A DNA stretch of 19,441 nt from Planctomycetaceae bacterium (GTDB lineage Bacteria; Planctomycetota; Planctomycetia; Planctomycetales; Planctomycetaceae): positions 4,017 through 23,457 of the forward strand of contig DOCI01000141.1 of NCBI GenBank assembly GCA_003503535.1. The letters run 5' to 3'. This document shows positions 1-10,045 of this stretch, one piece after another. Positions within the stretch are counted from its first letter, which is position 1, and each line of letters starts with the position of its first letter. Below the pieces are notes generated by a model. That model searched no databases. It had not been told where the DNA came from and was given only the letters and a program-made list of their open reading frames with translations. The translations under genes and the position numbers were made by a program.

Positions 1-79
1 CCGCCACCCTCATCAATCAAATCATGTGACATGATCCACATCGAATCATCAACACTGAAATAACAACAAGGAAGTCGTT

Positions 80-796
80 TTGACGAACGCGATTTATTAC
101 GTTCTCGCCCAAACCGTTGATGGAAAACCAGCCATGGACTGGCAGCAGTTGCTCGAAGCGGGCGGAGTTGTTGGTTACATCATCATCGGGATGAGTGTGG
201 TGATGGTCACATTGATCATGCAAGACCTCCTCATGCTCAGGCGTGGGAATCTGGCACCGGTCGCGCTGGCCAAGCAGGCTCATGAATTGATCACTGCAGG
301 CCGACTTCAGGAAGCCAATCAGCTTTGTCGAGACAGCCCCTGTTTTCTCGGCGATATGATTCAGGCCGGTCTTTCTGAAATTGAATTGGGAAATACGGTC
401 GTCGAAAAAGCTCTGGAAGATGCCAGTGCCGAACATTCCGCACGCATGATGCGGAAAGTGGAATACCTCAACGTTATCGGCACTTTGACTCCCATGCTCG
501 GACTGCTCGGCACCGTCTGGGGGATGATCCAGGCGTTTCTCGAATTCCAGTCGCAGGCCAGCCCGTCCGTTTCTGAATTCGCTCCCGGGATTTCCTTCGC
601 TCTCGTCACCACGCTAATGGGTCTGAGTGTCGCGATTCCGGCTCTGGGATGTTTTGCATTGCTGAGAAATCGAGTTGATGAAATGGTCTTCGAAACTTCG
701 CTGCTGGCCGAGCAGGTTTTTGCCGGATATCGAAAAGCTCGACTCAAGCGGAAAACGGTTTCACAAACTCCCGCCTCGACAAAAGGGACGACATGA
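80..796 (+). CDS. exbB: MotA/TolQ/ExbB proton channel family protein
   Basis: Inner-membrane proton-channel subunit that, with ExbD/TolR partners, couples the proton motive force to work at the cell envelope. The 238 aa product has a short N-terminal part, a first membrane segment at about residues 28-50, a cytoplasmic loop, a second segment at about 130-153 containing the family motif [16 protein letters not shown], and a third at about 167-195. Length and three-helix layout are normal for ExbB/TolQ. The start codon is TTG at 80, preceded by AAGGAAG at about 68-74. The stop overlaps the next gene's start as ATGA (793-796), so translation is probably coupled to the ExbD gene. No TonB or outer-membrane receptor is in view, so whether it serves a Ton, Tol or planctomycete-specific system is open. 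The family call is firm; the symbol is by family. Confidence 0.93.
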   Translation: MTNAIYYVLAQTVDGKPAMDWQQLLEAGGVVGYIIIGMSVVMVTLIMQDLLMLRRGNLAPVALAKQAHELITAGRLQEANQLCRDSPCFLGDMIQAGLSEIELGNTVVEKALEDASAEHSARMMRKVEYLNVIGTLTPMLGLLGTVWGMIQAFLEFQSQASPSVSEFAPGISFALVTTLMGLSVAIPALGCFALLRNRVDEMVFETSLLAEQVFAGYRKARLKRKTVSQTPASTKGTT

Positions 797-1221
797 AGCC
801 GGCAGTCGCCCACAGATCTCGTTCCCTCAAATTTGCGATCACGCCGATGATCGACATCGTCTTTCTGCTGATCATCTTTTTTCTGGTCGCAACTCACTTT
901 GTGAAAAGTGAAACGCTCGAAGCAGTCAATCTGCCTGAAGCAACTCAAGCTGAGGATCCCGAGACGATTTCTCCACGACGAATGACAATCACCATTCTGA
1001 GCAATGGCTCTTACTTGCTGGCTGGCCGCCAATTACCGTGGTCAGAGCTGGAAGCAATATTGCTGCAAGTCGAAAAACCCCGAAACGCGGATGATCCTGA
1101 ACAGGAGGTTCGCATTCGTGGCGACGCAGCAGCCGAGTATCGATTCATTAAGCCGATTCTCGAAACCTGTGCGAAAGCCAATTTGCGAAAAGTCAGTTTT
1201 ACGGTTGTGCCAGAATCTTAG
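793..1221 (+). CDS. exbD: ExbD/TolR-family biopolymer transport protein (first copy)
   Basis: Partner of the ExbB channel; its single membrane helix carries the Asp that takes part in proton transfer, and its C-terminal domain faces the periplasm. The 142 aa product has a short basic N-terminus, then the motif [15 protein letters not shown] (about residues 16-30) with the key Asp at position 21, a helix to about residue 36, and a soluble domain of about 100 residues. It overlaps the upstream gene by 4 bp (ATGA), which supports this start. The charged linker (residues 45-62) and small periplasmic domain are normal for the family. Membership is firm; the cargo or partner system is unknown. Confidence 0.93.
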   Translation: MKPAVAHRSRSLKFAITPMIDIVFLLIIFFLVATHFVKSETLEAVNLPEATQAEDPETISPRRMTITILSNGSYLLAGRQLPWSELEAILLQVEKPRNADDPEQEVRIRGDAAAEYRFIKPILETCAKANLRKVSFTVVPES

Positions 1222-1334
1222 TACATCCACGTGTTAATGACTTTCAGTGAAAGTGGTAAAGCACGACAACGGAGTGCGTTAAAGTTATTTGACACCCATA
1301 ATAGAACTCTGAAAGGGTCGGAGGAGAATAAGCA

Positions 1335-1790
1335 ATGCGAATCCGCTCTGTGCTGACATCCGATCGCGATCTTGGCGAAGACCAGACAATGACGCCGATG
1401 ATCGATATCGTGTTCCTGCTGCTCGTCTTTTTTGTCTGTGTGGCGACCGACCAAGTGGTCGAAATGTCCCTGCCTACGGAACTGGCCAGCGGAAGTGTCG
1501 ATGCTCAGCAAACTGAACCGACCGAAAGCTGGGTGACCGAAGTGCGACTCCGGCTGTTCCAGGGCCCGGAAAACTCCCGCAGTCTGATTGAAATGAATGG
1601 ACGCATTTTCACTTCATTCGAGGAGTTCATTCCAACGTTGAAAGCTCTCTCGGAAATTTCGCGGGACAGTCCAGTCCTGCTCGATGTTGACGACGATGTC
1701 CCACTTGGCGAAGTCGTTCAGTTGTACGACGCCTGCCGCTCAGCTGAGTTTGAATTGATCAACTTCGTGATGGATCGCCCGGCGACATAA
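1335..1790 (+). CDS. ExbD/TolR-family biopolymer transport protein (second copy)
   Basis: A second ExbD-like protein, 151 aa, 113 bp after the first. It has the same membrane motif, [15 protein letters not shown] (about residues 19-33), with the proton-relay Asp at position 24, but the rest of the protein is clearly divergent from its neighbour, so this is not a recent duplication. The ATG at 1335 follows GGAGGA (1319-1324) at a usable distance. The periplasmic part is acidic. Two different ExbD paralogues beside one ExbB would allow a mixed ExbD dimer inside an ExbB pentamer; that is inference. A strong hairpin at 1814-1846 follows the stop. Confidence 0.92.
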   Translation: MRIRSVLTSDRDLGEDQTMTPMIDIVFLLLVFFVCVATDQVVEMSLPTELASGSVDAQQTEPTESWVTEVRLRLFQGPENSRSLIEMNGRIFTSFEEFIPTLKALSEISRDSPVLLDVDDDVPLGEVVQLYDACRSAEFELINFVMDRPAT

Positions 1791-1813
1791 ATTTCAGTTC
1801 GAAATTATCAAAC

Positions 1814-1846
1814 AGGTGTAGGTCAGGCACTGCCTGACCTACACCT
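1814..1846. repeat. Perfect 16-bp palindromic repeat (REP-like hairpin)
   Basis: Left arm AGGTGTAGGTCAGGCA (1814-1829), one spacer base, then its exact reverse complement (1831-1846). It lies 23 bp after the second exbD stop, so it could end transcription or protect the mRNA 3' end, but a clear T-run is missing (TCTGTTTAAATT follows). Its core GGTCAGGCA-TGCCTGACC resembles intergenic palindromes I associate with planctomycete genomes, so a dispersed REP-type repeat is the better reading. Confidence 0.75.
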
Positions 1847-1864
1847 TCTGTTTAAATTATTCAT

Positions 1865-1892
1865 GGGTGGCTGCGTTCGACCCCAGCCACCC
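1865..1892. repeat. Second intergenic palindrome (9-bp arms)
   Basis: GGGTGGCTG (1865-1873) pairs with CAGCCACCC (1884-1892) around a 10-base loop. It lies 18 bp after the preceding palindrome in the same gene-free stretch (1791-2064). Its sequence is unrelated to the first, so two repeat families appear side by side. The remaining bases up to 2064 show nothing I can name. Confidence 0.6.
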
Positions 1893-2064
1893 GTCGCTTA
1901 TGCATCAAATCCTGTTGATGTGGATTTGGGAAAACTCCGCAAAGGAATCTCTTCCCAGTGGATGCAAACCGCTACTGAAGCGATTATACTGAATTGCTTA
2001 TTACTGGCATGATATCGTGATTCACGACACCAACTATATTTGAGAACACACAAGATTACACAGG

Positions 2065-2985
2065 ATGCTTCCTTCTATGAAAATTCAACCCGGAGAGACA
2101 AAGCTTGGTTTTATCGGTACTGGCGTGATGGGCAAGAGTATGGCTGGTCATTTGATCGATGCCGGCTTCTCTTTGTCGATTTACTCACGAACCAAAGAGA
2201 AGTCTCAGCCACTGCTCGACAAGGGAGCTTCCTGGTGCGAGAGTCCCAAAGCGGTCGCGGAAAATTCCGATGTCGTCTTCGCGATTGTTGGCTTTCCGAG
2301 TGATGTCCGCGAAGTTTTTCTCGGCGAAGAGGGGATGCTGGCCGGGGCAAAAAGTGGTTCTGTTCTTGTCGACATGACGACCAGCGAGCCTTCTCTGGCA
2401 GTGGAAATTTATGAAGCGGCCAAGTCAAAACAGGTTCATGCGGTCGATGCCCCGGTTTCCGGTGGCGATGTCGGTGCAAAGAATGCCGCTCTTTCTATCA
2501 TGATTGGCGGCGATGAAGAGATCGTCTCCGCACTGCAGCCCTGCTGGGAAGCGATGGGGAAAACGATTGTTTATCAGGGGAAAGCGGGTTCTGGTCAGCA
2601 CACAAAAATGGTGAATCAGACATTGATTGCGACCGGAATGATCGGCGTTTGCGAAGCATTGCTCTACGGATACAAAGCTGGTCTCGACCTGGAAACAGTG
2701 ATGAAATCGGTCTCTTCTGGAGCAGCCGGGAGTTGGTCACTGGCGAATTATGGTCCACGCATGATGGGCAACGATTTCGATCCCGGCTTCTTTGTTGAAC
2801 ATTTCATCAAAGATATGGGCATCGCTCTGGCGGAAGCTCGAAGGATGCAGATTTCAATGCCCGGACTGGCATTGGCTCAACAACTTTATATTTCACTGCA
2901 GGCGATTGGTCATGGTCGCGATGGTGTTCAGGCCTTGATTCTGGCGTTGGCTGAAATGTCGAAAATCGACTGGAAAACCCGCTAA
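2065..2985 (+). CDS. NAD(P)-dependent beta-hydroxyacid dehydrogenase (3-hydroxyisobutyrate dehydrogenase / tartronate semialdehyde reductase family)
   Basis: Cytosolic reductase of the 3-hydroxyacid dehydrogenase family; members act on tartronate semialdehyde, 3-hydroxyisobutyrate, or related short hydroxyacids and aldehydes. The 306 aa product has the Rossmann motif GFIGTGVMG (15-23), the substrate loop DAPVSGG (128-134) and the catalytic Lys181 in the [11 protein letters not shown] stretch. After the second beta strand comes SRTKEK (41-46), an Arg that in this family usually points to NADP(H) rather than NAD. The exact substrate cannot be read from the sequence. The start is uncertain: ATG 2065 has no Shine-Dalgarno, while ATG 2077 gives a product beginning [10 protein letters not shown] and has AGGA 11 bases upstream, so the four extra residues may not be made. 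Confidence 0.9.
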   Translation: MLPSMKIQPGETKLGFIGTGVMGKSMAGHLIDAGFSLSIYSRTKEKSQPLLDKGASWCESPKAVAENSDVVFAIVGFPSDVREVFLGEEGMLAGAKSGSVLVDMTTSEPSLAVEIYEAAKSKQVHAVDAPVSGGDVGAKNAALSIMIGGDEEIVSALQPCWEAMGKTIVYQGKAGSGQHTKMVNQTLIATGMIGVCEALLYGYKAGLDLETVMKSVSSGAAGSWSLANYGPRMMGNDFDPGFFVEHFIKDMGIALAEARRMQISMPGLALAQQLYISLQAIGHGRDGVQALILALAEMSKIDWKTR

Positions 2986-3035
2986 TTCAAGGCATGTCAG
3001 AATCAAATTCAAATCAAATCGAACCTTACACAGTG

Positions 3036-3066
3036 AGTTCTGTCCGACCATTGAACAGAACTTTTT
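3036..3066 (+). terminator. Rho-independent terminator candidate
   Basis: AGTTCTGT (3036-3043) pairs perfectly with ACAGAACT (3055-3062) around an 11-base loop and runs into TTTTT (3062-3066). It sits between the reductase gene and dapA, which suggests the two are not one transcript despite only 105 bp between them. The stem is short and only moderately GC-rich, so termination may be partial. Confidence 0.55.
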
Positions 3067-3090
3067 GACAGACGAAAAACAGGTTATCAA

Positions 3091-3981
3091 ATGGCACGAC
3101 AGGGCGAGATGTTTCGGGGAGTGACTGTGGCGTTGGTCACTCCCTTCCGAGATAGCAAAGTTGATGAGGCAGGGCTGCGTAAACTGGTCGATCAGTTGAT
3201 CGAAGCCGGTGTCGATGCACTGGCTCCTTGTGGCACGACTGGAGAAAGCCCGACACTTTCCCATGATGAGCACGACCGCGTGATTGCAATCACTTGCGAG
3301 CAATCCAATGGTCGCGCCAAAGTGATGGCAGGGACTGGCTCGAACAGTACGGCTGAGGCCATTCGTCTGACGAAGCAGGCTAAGAAAGCAGGAGCCGATG
3401 GAGCATTGATCGTCTCTCCTTACTACAACAAGCCGATGCAGTCCGGCTTTTACGAACACTACAAAGCGGTTGCCGAGGAAGGGGAACTGCCGGTTGTTGT
3501 CTACAACATTCCCGGACGATCTGCCAAGAATATCGAACCGGAAACGATTATCAAACTGGCCGAACTGGAGAACATTGTCGCCGTTAAAGAAGCGACCGGC
3601 TCCATGGATCAGGCATCTCAGGTGCTGGCCGCAACAGAATTGACCTCGCTCTCAGGTGATGACAGCCTGACTTTGCCGTTGATGTCTCTTGGTGCCAGTG
3701 GTGTCGTCTCAGTCGTTGGGAATATCGTTCCTGAAGATGTCAAAGCGATGGTCGAAGCTGCCAGCGCTGGCAAATGGGACGAAGCTCGTAAGCTGCATTA
3801 TAGATTGTTTGGCTTGTGTCGGGATATGCTCTCGCTCGCGACCAATCCAATTCCTGTCAAAGCAGCGATGAAAATCCTCGGTCGCGATACGGGCGACTTG
3901 CGTTTGCCGTTGACACCTCTTGAGCAGGCTGGCGTCGAAAGCCTGAAGAAAACTCTGGATAACTATGGATTGAAGTCCTGA
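3091..3981 (+). CDS. dapA: 4-hydroxy-tetrahydrodipicolinate synthase
   Basis: Condenses pyruvate with aspartate semialdehyde, the first committed step of diaminopimelate and lysine synthesis. The 296 aa TIM-barrel protein shows all the expected active-site positions, each five higher than in the E. coli enzyme: Thr49-Thr50 in CGTTGES, Tyr138 and Arg143 in YNIPGR, and the Schiff-base Lys166 in VAVKEATG. The SPYYNKP motif (109-115) and the late glycine-rich GASGVVSV (201-208) are also present. This pattern is that of true DapA rather than N-acetylneuraminate lyase or KDG aldolase relatives. The ATG at 3091 has only a weak upstream purine stretch. No other dap gene is adjacent. Confidence 0.95.
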   Translation: MARQGEMFRGVTVALVTPFRDSKVDEAGLRKLVDQLIEAGVDALAPCGTTGESPTLSHDEHDRVIAITCEQSNGRAKVMAGTGSNSTAEAIRLTKQAKKAGADGALIVSPYYNKPMQSGFYEHYKAVAEEGELPVVVYNIPGRSAKNIEPETIIKLAELENIVAVKEATGSMDQASQVLAATELTSLSGDDSLTLPLMSLGASGVVSVVGNIVPEDVKAMVEAASAGKWDEARKLHYRLFGLCRDMLSLATNPIPVKAAMKILGRDTGDLRLPLTPLEQAGVESLKKTLDNYGLKS

Positions 3982-4061
3982 ATCTGTTTGTCATGATCAA
4001 TTAAAGAATGGATGCTGTTATATTAATATGCAGTCTGTATTTCATTTCGAGAAAACGCCAG

Positions 4062-4134
4062 CGTGGCACTGGTTTTGCCAGTGCATCGTAACTTAATACC
4101 GTATCTCGACTTGCACTGGCGGAGCCAGTGGCAC
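4062..4134. repeat. Nested inverted repeat (two hairpins forming one large cruciform-type element)
   Basis: In the 223-bp gap after dapA, GCACTGG (4066-4072) pairs with CCAGTGC (4078-4084), and CACTGGC (4114-4120) pairs with GCCAGTG (4124-4130). The two hairpins are also near reverse complements of each other, so the whole 73-bp block can fold as one long interrupted stem with a loop at about 4086-4110. It looks like a pair of dispersed repeat units in inverted orientation. No gene is seen between 3982 and 4204. Confidence 0.65.
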
Positions 4135-4204
4135 ACTACCCGAAGTTTTAATCGGAACAAACCACTAGCCTACATCTCATTAAACATAGAGCGGAGTCCG
4201 TCCG

Positions 4205-5494
4205 GTGATTTTTGGATTTGGTAAGAAGAAAGAAGAAGACGAATACGAAGACGAAGTCGAACTCGTCATGTTTCAGGGGACCTTCAGTGGAGTCGAAGTC
4301 GATATCTCAGAACATGCCCGACTGGCTCAAGTCGGACTACTACGCGCCAAAGAAATAGTGACGGACGCTCTCGAACGACGTGCAGAGCGAATTCGCATCG
4401 AGCCAAAAGGTGAACGGGCAGTTATTCAACTTTATGTGGATGGAGTTGGTTTTGCCGGCGGACGGATGAGCAGCAAGGAGGGGATGGCGGTCATTCAGTG
4501 CCTGAAGCTGGTCTCTGGAATGGATGTCAAAAAACGCAAAGAAGCTCAATCGGGCGGAATTCGAGCCGAGTTTGATGACCGCAAATATCTGCTGATGATG
4601 GATACGAAACCGCTTGGCGGTGGAGCCGAGCGACTGACGGTCAATCTGATTGATGTTAAAAATGCGAAATATTCTCCCTCAGAACTCGAATTCAGCCAGG
4701 CGACCATCGATAAAATTCGAGAATTGACAAACGAAAAAGGAATCGTACTCGCTGCAGGCCCTCCGGACTCTGAAGTGACTTCGCTCGCCTTTACCATCGT
4801 GAGGGGAATTGATGCCTATGTGCGGGCGACGTTTGCCTTGATTGATGTCGGTCATCGCGAATTGGGCAGTGTGACACAGTTTGATCGCAGAGAGACTGAT
4901 GATCTCGAAACAGCTCTCCAACGATTGATTCGGATGGAAGGGGATGTCGCATATGTCGAACCGTTCGACAATGAAACAACCATCAAGCAGGCCTTTGAAA
5001 AGTGTGATGAAATTACACTCGTATCAGAAATGACCGCTCGAGATGCGTCTTCTGCGATTCCAGGGCTTTACAAGGTTGCTGGTGATCCAAAAATTGTCGC
5101 CAGGAAGATCAATGGTGTTTTCGGACAGAAACTCATTCGTAAACTTTGCGACAAGTGCAAGCAGCCCTATCGCCCGAATCCCAAGTTGATCAAAAAGGTT
5201 GGCTTACCGGAAGAAGTCCAAACACTTTTCCGTCCTCCTCAGGCTGAAGATGGAGAAGACTTGCGTGTCTGTCGTAAATGCGGGGGTAGCGGTTACTTTG
5301 GTCGCACTGCAATGATCGAACTTATCGAAATGACCGATGGCATGAAGGAAGTTGTCGCTGCGGGTAAGGATGCTTCTGCCATCAAAGCCCAGGCGCGTGA
5401 AGAAGGCATGTCCAACTTCAAGGATGAGGGATTGCGACTCGTAGCCGAGGGAGTGACTTCACTTGAAGAGCTGCAACGGGTATTTCGCGCATAA
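4205..5494 (+). CDS. Degenerate GspE/PilB-type secretion ATPase homologue (probable pseudo-ATPase)
   Basis: 429 aa protein with the fold signature of type II secretion / type IV pilus assembly ATPases but without intact nucleotide-binding motifs. The first 20 residues are highly charged (KKKEEDEYEDEVE). The Walker A equivalent reads GPPDSEVTS (185-193) where GPTGSGKTT is expected, so the P-loop glycine and lysine are gone. The Walker B / GEIRD region reads DVAYVEPFDNETT (247-259). The C-terminal zinc-knuckle remains: CDKC (315-318) and CRKC (356-359), followed by GYFGRTAMIELIEM as in true GspE. The start is GTG 4205 with CGGAG upstream (4193-4197). The frame is open and the C-terminus intact, so this is a maintained gene, not a decaying one. 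Role unknown; perhaps a structural or regulatory partner of an active ATPase encoded elsewhere. Confidence 0.82.
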   Translation: MIFGFGKKKEEDEYEDEVELVMFQGTFSGVEVDISEHARLAQVGLLRAKEIVTDALERRAERIRIEPKGERAVIQLYVDGVGFAGGRMSSKEGMAVIQCLKLVSGMDVKKRKEAQSGGIRAEFDDRKYLLMMDTKPLGGGAERLTVNLIDVKNAKYSPSELEFSQATIDKIRELTNEKGIVLAAGPPDSEVTSLAFTIVRGIDAYVRATFALIDVGHRELGSVTQFDRRETDDLETALQRLIRMEGDVAYVEPFDNETTIKQAFEKCDEITLVSEMTARDASSAIPGLYKVAGDPKIVARKINGVFGQKLIRKLCDKCKQPYRPNPKLIKKVGLPEEVQTLFRPPQAEDGEDLRVCRKCGGSGYFGRTAMIELIEMTDGMKEVVAAGKDASAIKAQAREEGMSNFKDEGLRLVAEGVTSLEELQRVFRA

Positions 5495-5511
5495 CGTTCA
5501 AGCGTGATTTT

Positions 5512-6972
5512 TCAATCTGCTCCGATGATCTCAGTCCAGCATTTTTCGACTGAGGCTTGAGCAGTTTGAATGACATCCGGAATCCCGACTCCATTCAACG
5601 CATTCCCCGCCACGGCTAGTCCCGGATGTTTTTCCAATTGCCTGCGAATGCGGCGGACTCGATCGAGATGGCCTATATGATACTGAGGCATCGCTCGATT
5701 CCAGCGGACGACGCGGGTTGTTTCGGGAGTTCCTTCGACACCAAATATCTCGCGGAGTTCCTGCTGCGTCATTGCCAGCAACTCGTCATCACTCTGTTCG
5801 AGCAGATGTTGCTGGAGGGCTCCGCCGATGAATGTTCGCAATTGAATTGATCCCTTTGGAGCACGATTGGGAAATTTACGACTTGTGCAGGAGACGGCTA
5901 AAACCTTTCGATTCTCAACGGCTGGGATCACCAGGCCGAAGCATTCCATTGGATGTTGAATCTGTGAAAGTGGATATCCAGTAACCACTATCGCAGCTGA
6001 GGCGTACGGAATCGCGTTCAATTCGGAGGAAAGTTCCGAATTGAGTCCTTCGACAAGTTTCCCGGCGACATAGCCCGGCGCTGCCAGAATCACGCCATCA
6101 TAAGTGCGGGTCGTCTGTCCATTTTGAATAGAAACATCGTACCCCCTGTTATCTCGCAGGGTGATATTCTCAACCGAGGAGTTTTTATAGAGCGTGATGC
6201 TATTTTCGATGGACGCAAAAAGAGCGTCCTGCAGTACAGTCATGCCTCGATCAAACGAAAGAAACATGCCATAGCGGGCTCCACTGGCCTGATTATTAAC
6301 AATGGCATCGGCACTATTTTCTTGTTCTGAGTGAAGCTTAAGTCCACGCAGGACGCTCCCGTATTGCTTTTCCATTTCCAGAAACCGTGGCAATGTCGCC
6401 CGTAAGCTGAGTTTTACGGGATCAGCTGTGTAGATCCCACCGATCATTGGCTGGATCATGCGCTCAAAAGCCTCGCGGCCAAATCGCCGAACTGCGAAAT
6501 CCTGCAGAGATTCATCCTCTTTGGGATCTGGTTCGATCCAGTATTCTTTTAAGACACGACGTTTTCCTGCTGGGGAGAGAATCGGAGATTTCAGAAATGG
6601 ATGCAGCTGACGGGGAGCCATCAAGTCGAAACCTGCAGGCGTCGGGACCGGACGACCTTCACGCAAAATCATACTTTTGCGATAGCTCGCTTCGGTTTCG
6701 ATCAACCGATCTTCCAGGCCGAGTTGTTTCGCCAGCTTTAATCCTGCAGGTTTATTGGTGATAAACATATCGGCTCCCGATTCGAGCAGATATCCATCCT
6801 GTTCAATCGTGCCGAAGACGCCGCCGAGCCGGTCAGATGCTTCGTACAGATCGATCTCTACTGGAGTAGACTTCGATTTACTCACTGTAAGCAGATGCTG
6901 ACAGGCAGCCAGACCGCTCAATCCTCCGCCAATCACAGCCCAGCGAAGGGGAGTCTGAGGACTCTCGTTCAT
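5512..6972 (-). CDS. hemG: Protoporphyrinogen/coproporphyrinogen oxidase, HemY (PPOX) type
   Basis: FAD-dependent oxidase of late haem synthesis, converting protoporphyrinogen IX to protoporphyrin IX or, in the coproporphyrin branch, coproporphyrinogen III to coproporphyrin III. The 486 aa product (family usual about 460-480) opens with the dinucleotide-binding motif VIGGGLSGLAA (13-23) and YEASDRLGG (43-51), with Glu44 as the likely ribose-binding acid. MIQPMIGGIYTADP matches the middle of the PPOX family, and the C-terminus carries the FAD-closing stretch AVAGNALNGVGIPD. Its start overlaps the hemE stop as ATGA (6969-6972), so the two are translationally coupled. The gene converges on the GspE-like gene with 17 bp between stops and no obvious terminator. 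Which of the two substrates is used cannot be told here. Confidence 0.93.
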   Translation of the reverse strand: MNESPQTPLRWAVIGGGLSGLAACQHLLTVSKSKSTPVEIDLYEASDRLGGVFGTIEQDGYLLESGADMFITNKPAGLKLAKQLGLEDRLIETEASYRKSMILREGRPVPTPAGFDLMAPRQLHPFLKSPILSPAGKRRVLKEYWIEPDPKEDESLQDFAVRRFGREAFERMIQPMIGGIYTADPVKLSLRATLPRFLEMEKQYGSVLRGLKLHSEQENSADAIVNNQASGARYGMFLSFDRGMTVLQDALFASIENSITLYKNSSVENITLRDNRGYDVSIQNGQTTRTYDGVILAAPGYVAGKLVEGLNSELSSELNAIPYASAAIVVTGYPLSQIQHPMECFGLVIPAVENRKVLAVSCTSRKFPNRAPKGSIQLRTFIGGALQQHLLEQSDDELLAMTQQELREIFGVEGTPETTRVVRWNRAMPQYHIGHLDRVRRIRRQLEKHPGLAVAGNALNGVGIPDVIQTAQASVEKCWTEIIGAD

Positions 6973-8039
6973 CTGCTCGCACCCAGTTCATGGACAATAT
7001 TGACGAGTGCTTTCACATTCTCCGGCTTCATATCCGGCATTACGCCGTGTCCCAGATTGAAAATGTGTCCGGAATGACCGGCTGCTTTATCCATCACGAT
7101 TTTGGCTTTCTCGCGAATCGTCGGGATATCGGCAAACAGCGTAACCGGATCGAGATGTCCCTGCACAGCGACATCATACCCAAACAGTTCACGGGCTTCC
7201 TTGAGATCGCAGCGCCAGTCGATGCCCATCACACGTCCGCCCGCTTCTTTCTGCAAGGGAAGCAAAGCCGGGTTGCCTGTCAGGAAATTGATGACAGGAC
7301 CATGTTCGGAAACCGCTGCAATGATACGTTTTGTATAGGGCAAGGCGTATTGTCGATAATCATCCGGCGAGAGACAACCGGCCCAACTGTCAAAAAGTTG
7401 AACCGCCTGACAACCGTCCTGGAACTGCCGCGTTAAATAGCGGATGATGGTATTGGAGAGCCGGGACATGATCGCATCCCACTTGCCGGGATCGGTATAC
7501 ATCATTGTTTTGGTGTGGATGTAATTCTTGCTCCCGCTGCCTTCAATCGCATAAGAAGCCAAAGTGAACGGAGCCCCGGCAAAGCCGAGCAGAGGAATGT
7601 CTTCCGGCAAACCGGCTCGAATCAATTTGACAGCATCGAACACAAACCCGAGTTCATCGACATTTTCGAGTTCCTGAAACCGATCGACATCGGCAGAAGT
7701 TCGCAAAGGGTTGTGCAGCTTGGGGCCTTCTCCTTTTTCATAGGTCAGGTTCATGCCCATTGGCTGCAGCATGGGGAGTAAATCGGCAAAGAGAATCGCG
7801 GCATCAACGCCAAGAACCTGCTGAGCGGTCAATGTCACCTCGGCTGCCAGTTCCGGTGTTTTGCAAAGTTCAATGAATGTGACTTTGCTTCGGACCGCCA
7901 TATATTCCGGGAGATAGCGTCCCGCCTGTCGCATAATCCAGACCGGTGTCGTATCGACCGGCTCACACCGGATCGCTTTCATCATTCGTGATTGTTCGTA
8001 AGCAGGCATACTTTTTCCAGAGGCGGGGAGTGATTTCAT
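6969..8039 (-). CDS. hemE: Uroporphyrinogen decarboxylase
   Basis: Removes the four acetate carboxyls of uroporphyrinogen III to give coproporphyrinogen III. The 356 aa protein carries the hallmark PVWIMRQAGRYLPEY (32-46) with substrate-binding Arg37 and Arg41, the catalytic Asp86 in ILFADLLPM, the GAPFTLASY stretch, and a C-terminal GHGVMPD with the conserved His. Length is normal. A purine-rich AGAAGGA sits just before the ATG at 8039. It begins 51 bp after the receiver-like gene and overlaps hemG by 4 bp, so it is probably part of a sulfatase-receiver-hemE-hemG transcript. Confidence 0.96.
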   Translation of the reverse strand: MKSLPASGKSMPAYEQSRMMKAIRCEPVDTTPVWIMRQAGRYLPEYMAVRSKVTFIELCKTPELAAEVTLTAQQVLGVDAAILFADLLPMLQPMGMNLTYEKGEGPKLHNPLRTSADVDRFQELENVDELGFVFDAVKLIRAGLPEDIPLLGFAGAPFTLASYAIEGSGSKNYIHTKTMMYTDPGKWDAIMSRLSNTIIRYLTRQFQDGCQAVQLFDSWAGCLSPDDYRQYALPYTKRIIAAVSEHGPVINFLTGNPALLPLQKEAGGRVMGIDWRCDLKEARELFGYDVAVQGHLDPVTLFADIPTIREKAKIVMDKAAGHSGHIFNLGHGVMPDMKPENVKALVNIVHELGASR

Positions 8040-8090
8040 ATCCTTCTCCCAGAGGGAGGGGGGACTTAACTTTTCATTATCGATGACTAT

Positions 8091-8458
8091 CTACCCGAGA
8101 TACTTCTTCAACCGTTCCAGAACTTCCGGTTTGTTGTATTCGAGTTTTCCGAAACCATACTCAGCTCCTGCTGCGACCGCTTCATCCTGCGACTCAGGAT
8201 AATTCGTCACCAGCATCACGGGAGTCGTATTGATATCGGGATCGGACTGAATCGATTTGATGACTTCCATCCCATCGGAATAGTCTTCATCGAGCTTGCG
8301 GTTCACGGTAATCAAATCGAAAGGCTGAGTTCGGATTTTGGCCAGGGCATCTTCTTTGTTCGGTGAACGTGTGAACTCGACATTAAAATGAGTGGTCAGA
8401 TAATTTTTGAGAGCTCCATCATCGGGAACACACTGACCAACGCTGAGGACCTTCTTAT

Positions 8459-8462
<4 letters not shown>
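8091..8462 (-). CDS. Stand-alone receiver-like protein with Asn at the phospho-acceptor site
   Basis: 123 aa protein with the length and order of a CheY-type receiver domain and no output domain. The acidic pair Asp14-Asp15, the Thr86 at the end of beta-4 (VMLVT) and a Lys106 near the end of beta-5 (GFGKLE) fit receiver landmarks. The beta-3 end, where the phosphorylated Asp should sit, reads DLITVNRKL with Asn54. If the alignment is right it cannot be phosphorylated in the usual way and would act as a pseudo-receiver or constitutive-state binding module. Its ATG overlaps the sulfatase stop (ATGA, 8459-8462), and no sensor kinase is nearby. Receiver family is likely; function unknown. Confidence 0.75.
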
Positions 8463-9889
<1,427 letters not shown>

Positions 9890-10045
9890 ATTGGCTCCTT
9901 TGAGTGCGAATTGATCAATGACGCCGGGAATCTCTCATATAGAGTATCCGGGACAGGCATCAGCCGGTCAATCAAACGCCAGGAGTTTCTGTCATTCAAC
10001 GAGAATGACACATAAAACGTAACAAGAAAAAGCGTCGCCAATCTC

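Noticed and set aside
1-63. Open plus-strand frame ending TAA at 61-63, a possible C-terminus of an upstream gene
   Set aside because: Other frames also stop in this short stretch (for example at 29 and 34), and nothing in 20 codons is recognisable, so the correct frame cannot be chosen.
1289-1311. Sigma-70-like promoter before the second exbD (TTGACA followed by CATAAT)
   Set aside because: The two boxes are only a few bases apart, far less than the 16-18 bp needed.
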